Source: Vibrio coralliilyticus (lineage in GTDB: Bacteria; Pseudomonadota; Gammaproteobacteria; Enterobacterales; Vibrionaceae). Taken from it: 64,000 nt of DNA. Each line of letters opens with the position of its first letter. The first letter of the stretch is position 1. The notes under the pieces were generated by a model. It was not told where the DNA came from and searched no databases. It saw only the letters and a list, made by a program, of their open reading frames with translations. Of this stretch, positions 42,932 to 52,316 are shown in pieces. The position numbers and the translations under genes were made by a program. Location of the stretch: contig NZ_CP024627.1 of the NCBI RefSeq assembly GCF_024449095.1, forward strand, positions 2,604,001-2,668,000, in the 5' to 3' direction.

Positions 42932-43344
42932 TACGCGTTACCTTCTTCCGAATTCTCATCTTCACGACCAGCATCTTGCTGTTTTCGTTTGTCTTCACTG
43001 ATCACTTCACTGACCAAATTAGACATACGCATACCTTCGACAAGTGTATTGTCGTAATGGAAGCGAATTTCAGGAGTCAAGCGTAAACGGATACGCTTAC
43101 CTAGCATCATACGGATGTGCACTTCATGCTCACGTAGTGCTTCTAGGCAAGACTCTGGTGTTTGCTCGCCCACACAAAGGAAAGTGACAAACACTTTGGC
43201 ATAAGCTAGGTCACGCGACACTTCTACATCAGAAATGGTCACCATACCTAAGCGAGAATCACGAACTTCACGCTGAAGGATCATCGCAAGTTCTTTTTGC
43301 AGCTGCTGTGCAACGCGCTGCGTTCGGCTAAATTCTTTTGACAT
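42931..43344 (-). CDS. rbfA: 30S ribosome-binding factor A
   Basis: RbfA helps 16S rRNA 5'-end maturation and cold adaptation of 30S subunits. The protein (137 residues) starts [20 protein letters not shown], matching the family start, so ATG 43344 is chosen over an upstream in-frame ATG at 43389. The acidic C-terminal tail ([20 protein letters not shown]) is typical. The KH-like core carries [14 protein letters not shown] sequence. Confidence 0.95.
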   Translation of the reverse strand: MSKEFSRTQRVAQQLQKELAMILQREVRDSRLGMVTISDVEVSRDLAYAKVFVTFLCVGEQTPESCLEALREHEVHIRMMLGKRIRLRLTPEIRFHYDNTLVEGMRMSNLVSEVISEDKRKQQDAGREDENSEEGNA

Positions 43345-43458
43345 ATCTTTTCTCTTATTAGAAAGAATGGGGGGATGGATAAATTCCAACCCCCCATGGC
43401 GTATTCAACAACCAATTACAGCTTAACTATCAATAAGTAAGCCTGTAATTATAGTCAA

Positions 43459-46152
43459 TTAGTCTAGAGTACGTTTCACTTCAACGACTTCAAATACTTC
43501 GATTTGGTCACCAACGCGAACATCATTGTAGTTCTTAACGCCGATACCACATTCGTAGCCGTTCTTAACTTCTTGAACGTCATCTTTAAAGCGACGCAGT
43601 GACTCTAGCTCACCTTCGTAGATAACAACGTTATCACGTAGTACGCGGATAGGGTTGTTACGTTTGATAAGGCCTTCCGTAACCATACAACCTGCGATAG
43701 CACCCAGTTTCGGTGACTTAAACACGTCACGTACTTCAGCAAGACCAATGATCTCTTGCTTAAATTCTGGAGCAAGCATACCACCCATGGCTTGTTTCAC
43801 TTCATCAATCAATTGGTAAATGATTGAGTAGTAACGTAGATCAAGGTTTTCGTTCTCTACAGCACGACGAGCTGTCGCATCAGCACGAACGTTAAAGCCT
43901 AGGATAATAGCATTCGACGCGGCTGCTAGAACGGCATCCGTTTCCGTGATACCGCCTACACCAGAACCTACAATGTTCACTTTCACTTCGTCAGTAGAAA
44001 GTTTCACTAGAGAATCTGCGATTGCTTCAACCGAACCCTGAACGTCAGCTTTAAGTACCACGTTAAGCTCAGCAACTTCACCAGCAGCCATGTTAGAGAA
44101 CATGTTCTCAAGTTTGGCTTTCTGTTGACGTGCTAGTTTCACATCGCGGAACTTACCTTGACGGTAGTTAGCAACTTCACGCGCTTTACGCTCGTCACGT
44201 ACAACGGTTGCTTCGTCACCAGATGCTGGCACACCTGACAGACCTATGATTTCTACAGGGATAGATGGACCCGCAGTAAAGATCTCTTGACCATTCTCGT
44301 CACGCATTGCACGAACACGGCCATATTCTTGACCACAAAGAATAATATCGCCTTTGTTCAACGTACCAGACTGAACCAGTACAGTAGCAACAGGACCACG
44401 ACCTTTATCTAAGCGAGATTCAACAACCACACCAGATGCCATGCCTTCTTCTACCGCTGTAAGCTCAAGAACTTCAGATTGTAGAAGGATAGTTTCTAGT
44501 AGACCATCAATGTTGGTACCCTGCTTGGCAGAGATGTGAACAAACATGTTCTCACCGCCCCACTCTTCAGGAATAACGTCATACTGAGCTAGCTCATTCT
44601 TCACGTTATCTGGGTTCGCATCTTCTTTATCGATCTTGTTCACAGCAACAATCAGAGGCACACCTGCCGCTTTCGCGTGCTGGATCGCTTCGATGGTTTG
44701 TGGCATTACGCCATCGTCTGCAGCAACTACTAGAACAACGATATCTGTCGCTTGAGCACCACGAGCACGCATTGCGGTAAACGCCGCGTGTCCAGGAGTA
44801 TCAAGGAAAGTGATCATACCGTTTTCAGTTTCAACGTGGTATGCACCGATGTGCTGTGTAATACCGCCCGCTTCACCTGAAGCAACGTGTGCTTTACGGA
44901 TGTAGTCTAGTGTCGATGTCTTACCATGGTCAACGTGGCCCATGATAGTCACAACTGGTGCACGTGGAACCGCTTCTGCGTTGCTATCACGATCAGACAA
45001 TACCGCTTCTTCAAGCTCATTCTCTTTACGCAGGATAACTTTATGGCCCATTTCTTCAGCAACAAGTGCCGCTGTTTCTTGGTCAATAACCTGGTTGATA
45101 GTCGCCATAGCGCCCATCTTCATCATAACTTTGATGACTTCCGTGCCTTTTACTGACATTTTGCTTGCCAGCTCAGAAACCACGATAGTTTCACCAATAA
45201 CAACGTCCGCTTTAGCAACTGTTGCTGTCTTATCGAAGCCTTGTTGCATTGAAGCAGGTTTCGCCAGTTTACCTTTATTGCGGCCCTTACCGCCACGCTG
45301 GTTACGACCACCACGGTTGTTTTGCTCATCGTTGCCAGAAGCTTTCTTCTTCTTCTTACGACGGCCACCTTCTTCACGGCGGTCAGCGGCATCTTCTGCT
45401 TCACGTGCATAAGATGAAGTCGTGACATGGTAGTCAGAGTTTTCTAGCTCTTTCTTCTTCTGTTCCGCTTCACTCCAGCGAGCTTCATTTTCTTCCGCCA
45501 GCTTACGAGCTTCTTCAACAAGCTTAGCTGCTTCTTGTTCCGCTTTACGCTGTGCTTCTTCTTCCTGACGACGTTTCAGTTCGTCAGCTTCTTGTTTCGC
45601 TTGCGCGTTCACTTCTGCACTTTTTGTTGCATTCATGTCTTTCTTAGCCTTATCAGCTTGTACGCGTTTGGCTTTTTCTTCAGCTTCACGTTTTGCGTCC
45701 GCTTCTCGCTTCGCTTTTTCTTCGGCCTCGCGTTGTGCTTTCTCTGCAGCTTCACGTTTTGCTAGCTCTTCAGCCTCACGCTTCGCAAGCTCTTCAGCTT
45801 CACGCTTTGCTGCTTCCTCAGCCTCGCGGTTTGCGTCGTCTTCGATAGTGCTGCGCTTCACATAAGTGCGCTTTTTGCGCACTTCTACTTGAACATCCTT
45901 ACTCTTGCCGCCACCAGCATTAACGCTGAGTGTGCTGCGAGTTTTACGCTGTAGAGTTAAACGAGTTGGCTCAGCTTCACCAGAAGTATCACCGTGCTCT
46001 TTTTTCAGGTGAGTAAGAAGCTTTTGCTTCTCTTCTTCAGTCACCTGATCTGCACTCGCTTTTGTCATACCAGCATCAGCAAGTTGCTCTAATAAGCGGT
46101 CAACTGGTGTACCAATTTCTTCACTCAGTGCTTTAACAGTAATTTGTGTCAT
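43459..46152 (-). CDS. infB: Translation initiation factor IF-2
   Basis: IF-2 is the GTPase that brings fMet-tRNA to the 30S subunit. The 897-residue protein has an IF2-N domain at the start, a long charged helix with repeated KREAEELA units (about residues 105-190), a second IF2-N segment, the G domain ([22 protein letters not shown]) and the C-terminal fMet-tRNA-binding domain. ATG 46152 follows AAGGAGGAAG. E. coli makes shorter forms from internal starts; I did not resolve whether that happens here. Confidence 0.97.
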   Translation of the reverse strand: MTQITVKALSEEIGTPVDRLLEQLADAGMTKASADQVTEEEKQKLLTHLKKEHGDTSGEAEPTRLTLQRKTRSTLSVNAGGGKSKDVQVEVRKKRTYVKRSTIEDDANREAEEAAKREAEELAKREAEELAKREAAEKAQREAEEKAKREADAKREAEEKAKRVQADKAKKDMNATKSAEVNAQAKQEADELKRRQEEEAQRKAEQEAAKLVEEARKLAEENEARWSEAEQKKKELENSDYHVTTSSYAREAEDAADRREEGGRRKKKKKASGNDEQNNRGGRNQRGGKGRNKGKLAKPASMQQGFDKTATVAKADVVIGETIVVSELASKMSVKGTEVIKVMMKMGAMATINQVIDQETAALVAEEMGHKVILRKENELEEAVLSDRDSNAEAVPRAPVVTIMGHVDHGKTSTLDYIRKAHVASGEAGGITQHIGAYHVETENGMITFLDTPGHAAFTAMRARGAQATDIVVLVVAADDGVMPQTIEAIQHAKAAGVPLIVAVNKIDKEDANPDNVKNELAQYDVIPEEWGGENMFVHISAKQGTNIDGLLETILLQSEVLELTAVEEGMASGVVVESRLDKGRGPVATVLVQSGTLNKGDIILCGQEYGRVRAMRDENGQEIFTAGPSIPVEIIGLSGVPASGDEATVVRDERKAREVANYRQGKFRDVKLARQQKAKLENMFSNMAAGEVAELNVVLKADVQGSVEAIADSLVKLSTDEVKVNIVGSGVGGITETDAVLAAASNAIILGFNVRADATARRAVENENLDLRYYSIIYQLIDEVKQAMGGMLAPEFKQEIIGLAEVRDVFKSPKLGAIAGCMVTEGLIKRNNPIRVLRDNVVIYEGELESLRRFKDDVQEVKNGYECGIGVKNYNDVRVGDQIEVFEVVEVKRTLD

Positions 46153-46174
46153 GCCGCTTCCTCCTTGCTGAATA

Positions 46175-47662
46175 TTATGCGTCTTCGCCGAACCAACAGA
46201 TGTTACGAGCTGCCATAATAAGCTCACCCGCACGTTCTTCAGTTAGGCCATCGATACCTTCTAGGTCATCAATACCTTGGTCTGCTAGGTCTTCCAGTGT
46301 TGCTACACCTTTAGCCGCTAGTTTAAATGCCATCTCACGCTCTAGCCCCTCAAGGCCAAGCAAATCTTCTGCTGGCTCTAAGCCTTCAAAAGACTCTTCT
46401 TGAGCTAGTGCTAGGGTGGTAAGGGCATCTTTAGCACGACTACGTAGTTCTTCAACTAAGTCTTCGTCTAGACCATCCACTTCAAGAAGTTCGTTTACAG
46501 GTACGTAAGCGACTTCTTCCAGAGTAGAAAAGCCTTCTTCAACCAATAATTGAGCGAAATCTTCTTCGATATCTAGATACTTCATGAAGTTTTCGATTGA
46601 CGCTTGAGACTCTTCAGCATGTTTTTTCTGTAGGTCTTCAACTGTCATCACGTTCAGTTCCCAACCCGTAAGTTGAGAAGCCAAACGGACGTTTTGACCA
46701 TTACGGCCGATTGCTTGTGCTAGGTTATCCGCTTCAACCGCGATGTCCATTGCGTGCGCATCTTCATCAACAATGATAGAAGCCACATCAGCCGGAGCCA
46801 TTGCATTGATAACGAACTGAGCTGGGTTATCATCCCAAAGCACGATATCAATACGCTCGCCACCTAGCTCGCCAGAAACCGCTTGTACACGTGCACCACG
46901 CATACCTACACACGCACCAACAGGGTCAATACGTTTGTCATTTGTTTTCACAGCGATCTTCGCACGAGAACCTGGATCACGAGCTGCAGCTTTCAGTTCA
47001 ATGATCTCTTCTGCAATTTCCGGCACTTCAACACGGAATAGTTCTGCCAGCATCTCTGGTTTAGAACGCGTGATGAATAGTTGGAAACCTCGCGCTTCTG
47101 GCGCTACTCGATAAAGAAGACCACGAACACGGTCACCTGGACGATGGTTTTCACGAGGAAGCTGGTCATCACGTAAGATTACCGCTTCAGCATTATTACC
47201 TAGATCAAGAACGATGGTATCGCGATTAACCTTTTTCACTACGCCAGTAACCAATTCACCTTCATTGTCGATGAACTGCTCTACGATCTGTGCGCGCTCA
47301 GCTTCACGTACTTTTTGTACAATTACTTGCTTCGCAGTTTGCGTCGTAATACGGTCAAACGTGACGGATTCGATCTCGTCTTCAACATAAGCACCCAGCT
47401 CAATAGTTTCATCTTCAAACTGTGCAGCTTCAAGTGAAATTTCTTTTGTTGGGTTTTCAACGTCTTCAACAACCAACCAACGACGGAAAGTATCGAACTC
47501 TCCGGTCTTACGGTCAATTTCAACACGAACATCGATTTCGATTTCGTGCTTTTTCTTTGTAGATGTAGCTAGAGCAATCTCTAGGGCTTCAAAGATGCGC
47601 TCACGAGGTACCCCTTTTTCGTTCGATACCGCTTCTGCTACCGCTAAAATTTCTTTACTCAT
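46175..47662 (-). CDS. nusA: Transcription termination/antitermination factor NusA
   Basis: NusA binds RNA polymerase and controls pausing, termination and rRNA antitermination. The 495-residue protein has the N-terminal polymerase-binding domain, an S1 domain (about 135-200), two KH domains ([26 protein letters not shown]) and two C-terminal acidic repeats, the full E. coli layout. It is second in the rimP-nusA-infB operon. Confidence 0.98.
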   Translation of the reverse strand: MSKEILAVAEAVSNEKGVPRERIFEALEIALATSTKKKHEIEIDVRVEIDRKTGEFDTFRRWLVVEDVENPTKEISLEAAQFEDETIELGAYVEDEIESVTFDRITTQTAKQVIVQKVREAERAQIVEQFIDNEGELVTGVVKKVNRDTIVLDLGNNAEAVILRDDQLPRENHRPGDRVRGLLYRVAPEARGFQLFITRSKPEMLAELFRVEVPEIAEEIIELKAAARDPGSRAKIAVKTNDKRIDPVGACVGMRGARVQAVSGELGGERIDIVLWDDNPAQFVINAMAPADVASIIVDEDAHAMDIAVEADNLAQAIGRNGQNVRLASQLTGWELNVMTVEDLQKKHAEESQASIENFMKYLDIEEDFAQLLVEEGFSTLEEVAYVPVNELLEVDGLDEDLVEELRSRAKDALTTLALAQEESFEGLEPAEDLLGLEGLEREMAFKLAAKGVATLEDLADQGIDDLEGIDGLTEERAGELIMAARNICWFGEDA

Positions 47663-47686
47663 TTTAAATAGCCTCTAAGACCTTAA

Positions 47687-48142
47687 TTAAAATTTAGGGA
47701 TCAGGTTAGCTTTTGAAATATTGCTCAAAGCAAACTCTTCAGCGTTGCCGTCCACAGTAACTGTTACTGTTTCACCTTCTATAGCGTGGATAACACCTTT
47801 CCACTTACGACGGTTGCCAACAGCCATTTTCAAAACGATGCTTACCTCGTGACCAATAAATTGTTCATAGTGTGCTGCTTTGAAAAGTGGTCTTTCTAAA
47901 CCTGGAGAAGACACTTCTAGGTTGTAAGCCACGGTGATTGGATCTTCAACGTCCATTACTGCGCTAACCTGACGGCTAACTTCTGCACAGTCATCCACAG
48001 TGATGCCATTTTCATGGTCAATAAAGATACGTAGCGTTGAATGTTCGCCTGCGCGAATAAATTCTAATCCAACTAACTCATAACCTGATGCTGCTACTGG
48101 AGCTTCAAGCATTTCAGTAAGTTGTCTTTCTAAACCAGTCAT
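47687..48142 (-). CDS. rimP: Ribosome maturation factor RimP
   Basis: RimP supports 30S maturation. The 151-residue protein has the family pattern: [39 protein letters not shown] and [11 protein letters not shown] in the N-terminal domain and an SH3-like C-terminal domain. It is the first protein gene after metY and starts the nusA operon. Confidence 0.97.
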   Translation of the reverse strand: MTGLERQLTEMLEAPVAASGYELVGLEFIRAGEHSTLRIFIDHENGITVDDCAEVSRQVSAVMDVEDPITVAYNLEVSSPGLERPLFKAAHYEQFIGHEVSIVLKMAVGNRRKWKGVIHAIEGETVTVTVDGNAEEFALSNISKANLIPKF

Positions 48143-48233
48143 TTAAACCACTCCAGAAACAAAAAAAGGGCTCAGAGCCCAATTTAAATTCCAAGCAATG
48201 TCCAAATTTCTGCGATACAGAAATTTAGATAAC

Positions 48234-48260
48234 AAAAAACCCCGAAAGTCGGGGTTTTTT
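48234..48260. terminator. Terminator between metY and rimP
   Basis: AAAAAACCCCGA-AAG-TCGGGGTTTTTT. On the minus strand it follows metY, so it can end or attenuate transcription entering rimP-nusA-infB from upstream. Confidence 0.9.
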
Positions 48261-48354
48261 GATGCTGGACCCTGATGTGTTAAGCAATCAAAGTTTGCTT
48301 AACTCACAGTTGCTATTAGCGACTGTGCAAACTTGTCCACATCCAGTAAAGGAT

Positions 48355-48431
<77 letters not shown>

Positions 48432-48484
48432 TCCGACTTGTCGAGCATTATACGCTCTCCAAGGTGTTTTACAAGTTTGTAAAC

Positions 48485-48506
48485 AATGGTGCCGAGAGAG
48501 GGACTC
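48485..48506. repeat. Attachment site attL: displaced 3' end of leuU
   Basis: This 22-bp block is identical to 59601-59622 and corresponds to the 3' end of tRNA-Leu (TGGTGCCGAGAGAGGGACTC, complement of the T-arm to CCA). Directly inside the element the sequence diverges from leuU and includes a hairpin (GGGTG...CACCC, 48526-48553). Confidence 0.92.
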
Positions 48507-48744
48507 TCTGCAAGACACTCGCAATGGGTGTGAAATATAAACTTATTTCACCCGAAGTCAATCAATAAGTTTCTGAATCATAACAGGTTGATTAAAAACA
48601 CACCAAAAACAAACATAAAACAACACACTCAAAATGAGTGTAAGCCATTGTTTTAGGTAACTATTTTTGTAACCCCAAGCGTTTTACAGGTGTTTTTTTT
48701 CGTGTAAATTTCCGAGCACTAAGTATTCGTAAAATATAACCATC

Positions 48745-50076
48745 ATGACAAACAGAACAAACATCAGAGAGCAGTCAGGAGTCTATTATTGGCACTGTAA
48801 CCTGAATAAAACAGCGGGTTCGCTAATTGGTTCGAGTAAAGCCATCAAAAAATCACTTAAAACGTTTTCGATCAGGCAAGCACAAAGGCGCAGAGATATT
48901 TTACAAGGGCTTATTTACTTCCAAAAGGAGCAAGATTTTAACCCTGTTGAAGTTCTCCCACAGTTACAGCTTGTTTTGCCCGACATCATCGAACGACTTC
49001 AAAGCTATGTTGACGGCCCAACTCCCAACCAGCCATTAGATTCAAACTCTAACGACAATCACACTACCCTAAAAGCCCTATATGAACGATGGGAAGTGCT
49101 CCAGCATCGTCGCTTAAACAACGCTGATGCTAAAGAAACAAAAAACTTAAAGAACTCAATAGGAACTATGAAAACAGCCCTAGAACTCTTTCTAGAAGCA
49201 AATGGAAATCTTACTGACTGCCCAGTATCTAAAATAACTAAATCAATGGCTGCAAAGTTTCGAGATTTGGTTCTTTTCAAGAAAAATATGTCCACGAAGA
49301 GGTTTGCAGCGTTTTGTACTCATTTGAGTAAGCTATGGACGGATGCGCAAGAAAGAGATCTCGTTTTCACAGACTCACCATTTTTGGGTTTGAAAACCGA
49401 AGGCGCTAAACCAGAAAAGAAGAGACGACCTTTTACCAAAGCCGAAGTTACCCTTATCAGTGTTTTATTTGAACACAACACGAAAGAGTATGAAGATTGG
49501 CTTGCAACCCACCTATTGCTCACATCAGGGTGTCGACGTGAAGAGGTTTTCAGAGTTAAGAAAAAAGACATAGCCGTATCAGAACACGGTATGTTTATGT
49601 TGGTAGGTGAAGAAGGAAAGACCGAAGCAGCTTTGCGAGTATTACCCGTTCACCCTTCCTTATCAACGGAAATCGAATTGCTAATACAGCACTTAGATCC
49701 CGAAGCTCTAATTTTTAAAGACTCTAGGGAGCGAGAGCAAAAGGGAGAAGCAAAATATTCAGATCCATTCGGTAAAAGATTTTCTAAAAGGTTCAATAGT
49801 AGAATTAAAGACGACACTGTTTGTCTTCACTCAGCTCGCCACTTGTTTGGAACTGCGATTGATCACGCAGATCTTGATGACAGAACAGCAGCCCAGTTGG
49901 CTGGAAATAGCGGTTCAAACCTCAAACGAACTCCGATGATCCTCTCTCGTTACTCCAAGGGGAAAAACGGGGAACAATTGAAAGAGGCCATGTTCAAGGT
50001 ATGGGAAACCGACATAATGAAACATATTGCAACTCTTATTCTCTATCAACAACCAGCCTCAAATGGAGATAATTAG
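48745..50076 (+). CDS. int: Tyrosine recombinase (site-specific integrase)
   Basis: The 443-residue phage-type integrase probably inserts and excises the element at leuU. The N-terminal half has a SAM-like core-binding domain (about 105-225). The catalytic domain shows Arg264 (SGCRREE), Lys292 in the beta-hairpin (EGKTEAALR), His362 and Arg365 (HSARH) and nucleophile Tyr403 (LSRYSKG). The usual second His/Trp position is weak (around AGNSGS). It begins 238 bp from attL, which is the typical place for an integrase. Confidence 0.95.
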   Translation: MTNRTNIREQSGVYYWHCNLNKTAGSLIGSSKAIKKSLKTFSIRQAQRRRDILQGLIYFQKEQDFNPVEVLPQLQLVLPDIIERLQSYVDGPTPNQPLDSNSNDNHTTLKALYERWEVLQHRRLNNADAKETKNLKNSIGTMKTALELFLEANGNLTDCPVSKITKSMAAKFRDLVLFKKNMSTKRFAAFCTHLSKLWTDAQERDLVFTDSPFLGLKTEGAKPEKKRRPFTKAEVTLISVLFEHNTKEYEDWLATHLLLTSGCRREEVFRVKKKDIAVSEHGMFMLVGEEGKTEAALRVLPVHPSLSTEIELLIQHLDPEALIFKDSREREQKGEAKYSDPFGKRFSKRFNSRIKDDTVCLHSARHLFGTAIDHADLDDRTAAQLAGNSGSNLKRTPMILSRYSKGKNGEQLKEAMFKVWETDIMKHIATLILYQQPASNGDN

Positions 50077-50117
50077 GAGAAAAGTTGACGAGTCCTAGGA
50101 GATAACTTGGAGAAATT

Positions 50118-50498
50118 TTGGAGAAGGTTATAAGCATGGATGATGCACGGCGCATTGAGCTACTACGATATCGGGTAGCATTACTTCATATACGACTTGA
50201 GAAATATATCGTTGGATGTTCCCGTTGGAAGTTTGCCAGCGAGCGGATGGCCAACACGAAAGCCAATATCGAATTATTGAAAGTTAGGGTTAAGAATGGA
50301 CAAACAGAAGCTAACCACGATAAGAGACATCTTGACGATTGTAAATCGGATAGTGTGGCTGACTCTAGTCATTGTCGTACTTATAGCCATAAGTCTCGCG
50401 GCTGGCTAAATCTCGATGAATGGTTCGAGAATAACATAGCAATTACGCTCATTGTGAGCTGCACAATATCAGGGTTCCTCGGGTATCATTTCTCATAA
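50118..50498 (+). CDS. Small unknown protein with C-terminal membrane helix
   Basis: The 126-residue product has a basic, helical N-terminal part (about 8-65), a middle rich in H, S, D and C, and a hydrophobic C-terminal segment (NIAITLIVSCTISGFLGYHFS). I do not recognise it. It lies 41 bp after int on the same strand. The odd middle part overlaps a second frame that encodes a separate small membrane peptide (50296-50409), so one of the two may be spurious. Confidence 0.5.
   Translation: MEKVISMDDARRIELLRYRVALLHIRLEKYIVGCSRWKFASERMANTKANIELLKVRVKNGQTEANHDKRHLDDCKSDSVADSSHCRTYSHKSRGWLNLDEWFENNIAITLIVSCTISGFLGYHFS
50296..50409 (+). CDS. Possible 37-residue membrane peptide in an overlapping frame
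   Basis: In another frame of 50118-50498, ATG at 50296 (AGGG upstream) opens a 37-codon frame: a charged head (MDKQKLTTIRD) and one strongly hydrophobic helix (VWLTLVIVVLIAISLAAG). It looks like the small single-span proteins of phages. Only sequence character supports it. Confidence 0.35.
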   Translation: MDKQKLTTIRDILTIVNRIVWLTLVIVVLIAISLAAG

Positions 50499-50647
50499 GA
50501 ATTATTCTTTAGGCATTCCGGGAGCCGATAACCCTAACGCCTATCGAGTAACAAAAAAACCTTAGCGGCTTTCACTTTGTAGCAACTTGCATCAATTGAT
50601 GCGCCTTGCTACAATTATTTTGAGTATGGTATGCAGATAGGAGTGAT

Positions 50648-50875
50648 ATGCCTACAACTAGTGTAAGGCTAGATAATGGTCTTGTAGATAGAGCCGCCGT
50701 TATTGGTGAAGCTCTTTCTCGAACTACCCCAAAGCAAATTGAGCATTGGGCAAAAATAGGTCAAATGATGGAAGACAATCCAGATTTAACTTATGAGTTC
50801 GTTCTTCAAACCATCATCGCTAAAGCCGAAATTGAATCAGGTCAGGTAACGACATATGAGTTTAGCGAAGGTTAG
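50648..50875 (+). CDS. ParD-like antitoxin
   Basis: The 75-residue protein resembles the ParD-like antitoxin family: MPTTSVRLDNGLVDRAAVIGEALSRTTPKQIEHWAKIG..., a ribbon-helix-helix type start followed by a toxin-binding tail. The next gene starts 20 bp before its end, the usual layout of type II toxin-antitoxin pairs. Probably represses its own promoter; the operator was not identified. Confidence 0.75.
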   Translation: MPTTSVRLDNGLVDRAAVIGEALSRTTPKQIEHWAKIGQMMEDNPDLTYEFVLQTIIAKAEIESGQVTTYEFSEG

Positions 50876-51146
50876 TAAGGTTGAGCAAACCCGTTCTTTT
50901 CAAAAGACGGTGAAGAAGTTACACGCCAACCAGAAAAAAGATCTGGATAAGGCTGTAAAAGAAGTGATAGAAAAACCGGACATTGGAGAGAGAAAGAAAG
51001 GTGATTTGTCCTTTCTTAGAGTTCATAAATTCAAGATGGCCAAGCAACTAACGTTACTAGGCTACAAATATGACGAAGACGGAACGCTCACGCTGACCTT
51101 AATGGCTCTAGGTAGTCACGAAAATTTCTACCGAGATTTAAAGTAG
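50856..51146 (+). CDS. ParE/RelE-like toxin
   Basis: The 96-residue RelE/ParE-superfamily protein reads ...TRSFQKTVKKLHANQKKDLDKAVKEVIEKPDIGERKKGDLSFLRVHKFKM..., ending LMALGSHENFYRDLK, the fold's usual beta-sheet end. It overlaps the antitoxin gene by 20 bp. Whether it cleaves mRNA or poisons gyrase cannot be told by reading. It may stabilise the element or act against phages. Confidence 0.75.
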   Translation: MSLAKVSKVEQTRSFQKTVKKLHANQKKDLDKAVKEVIEKPDIGERKKGDLSFLRVHKFKMAKQLTLLGYKYDEDGTLTLTLMALGSHENFYRDLK

Positions 51147-51147
51147 T

Positions 51148-51172
51148 AAAAAAGCCCCTTTCGGGGCTTTTT
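51148..51172. terminator. Bidirectional terminator after the toxin gene
   Basis: AAAAAGCCCC-TTTC-GGGGCTTTTT lies between the toxin gene and the convergent minus-strand membrane gene, whose stop codon falls in the T run. Confidence 0.9.
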
Positions 51173-51533
51173 ATTTGGTCGGCATCTTGGACAGGCTGAA
51201 GAACGTCAGAGCGTACATGGTACACATGAATATTAATGCGGGGAGCGTACCAAAGCCCCCGGCCATGTTCTGAAGGTCCACTTCAACCAACGTGTCATAA
51301 ATGGCATAGAAGCCCACATAAACGATGACAGCACGCTTAATGTGACTACTGACCTCAACACCATAAGCCGAGCAGTAAAGCCCCGCTATGATGATTATAG
51401 AGGCTATCAGGGAGTAACTTTCTAGCCTGTTAGATTCTTCCTGAAGAACAAGCGGCATTTCACCGGTCAACTGCAAGATAATCAGCGAAACCGGAGTGAT
51501 TAACAAGTTCAGCCAAAAGACGAATTTCAACAT
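51171..51533 (-). CDS. Small four-helix membrane protein, unknown
   Basis: The 120-residue protein has four predicted transmembrane helices (about 3-24, 40-61, 66-86, 92-114) and few charged residues outside the loops. ATG 51533 with GGTGG upstream is chosen; it starts one base after the stop of the upstream gene at 51535, so the two are coupled. A longer frame to 51620 overlaps that gene and adds an unlikely N-terminus. I do not recognise a family. It is oriented against the capsid genes, as cargo genes often are. Confidence 0.65.
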   Translation of the reverse strand: MLKFVFWLNLLITPVSLIILQLTGEMPLVLQEESNRLESYSLIASIIIIAGLYCSAYGVEVSSHIKRAVIVYVGFYAIYDTLVEVDLQNMAGGFGTLPALIFMCTMYALTFFSLSKMPTK

Positions 51534-51534
51534 A

Positions 51535-51828
51535 CTACCACCAATAACCCCACATGATTCGATCTGGATCGTCTGGGAGTCTAAGGAAGTCATCACGGGT
51601 TCGCAAGTAACGCCGCTCAAAGTTACGGCCGACTAAACCCATTGGCGCCGTATCAGCTAATGCCTTCACCGCGTTCTGAATAATCGGATCGTTGTATGGC
51701 GTCCCCTGGTGAAGCATCTTCTTAATCATAGGGACCAGCGTTTTATACTGCTTGTTCGCTTTGTATTTATCGACAATTCGATTACCCATCGAGCCAAGTG
51801 CATCGAGTAACAGACCATAATCAGCCAT
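51535..51828 (-). CDS. Unknown 97-residue soluble protein
   Basis: The product starts MADYGLLLDALGSMGNRIVDKYKANKQYKT and ends with an acidic/aromatic tail (DDPDRIMWGYWW). Helical and basic in the middle, no membrane helix. It is followed at once by the four-helix membrane gene, suggesting a two-gene unit. No family recognised. Confidence 0.6.
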   Translation of the reverse strand: MADYGLLLDALGSMGNRIVDKYKANKQYKTLVPMIKKMLHQGTPYNDPIIQNAVKALADTAPMGLVGRNFERRYLRTRDDFLRLPDDPDRIMWGYWW

Positions 51829-52316
51829 ATCGGAACCTTTTACCTGAATTCAAATTATGGAATATACAACAAGTATCACTTTGTTATGAGTGACGAAACC
51901 ACGTTTCTTCTAGACGAATTGACGGTTCATTTTAATACGTGATGCTCAGCTAAGATTTAGCTTTATTTGATGACAGTCGAGACATTAACATTTATTAACA
52001 TTCAATCAATTTCTATTTCACTGAATTTATTAACAAAATAAAAATAAATTTAAATAATTCCTATCTTCACCCTCTGTGGGTGTTTTTTCGTCATTTTTTT
52101 ATGTTATATTTCCCATACTGGTCATATATATACCTATAGAACTTCTACCCCTTAAATTAAGACATATTGCACCCATTAAGGGTAAAAACCCTATTTAAAG
52201 CTATATATGAACAGCTACATATCGAACATTATTTAACCCGTCCATTGTGACGGGTTTTTTAATGCCTAAAATCTTTCAATCAGGTCGCTTTATGCGGCCT
52301 TTTTTATGGGACTCAT
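51829..52316 (+). promoter_or_regulatory. AT-rich leader before the capsid genes, with three terminator-like hairpins
   Basis: There is no gene in these 488 bp. Reading towards the capsid gene there are three stem-loops each followed by a T run: CACCC-TCTGT-GGGTG-T6 (52068-52088), AACCCGTC-CATTGT-GACGGGTT-T4 (52235-52260) and AGGTCGC-TTTAT-GCGGCCT-T5 (52282-52305). The last ends 11 bp before the capsid start codon. A TATA-rich promoter-like stretch lies around 52122-52140. Confidence 0.6.

Noticed and set aside
45535..45865. Plus-strand frames opposite infB rich in Phe/Ser/Ala
   Set aside because: They mirror the repetitive KREAEELA coding of IF-2 on the other strand.
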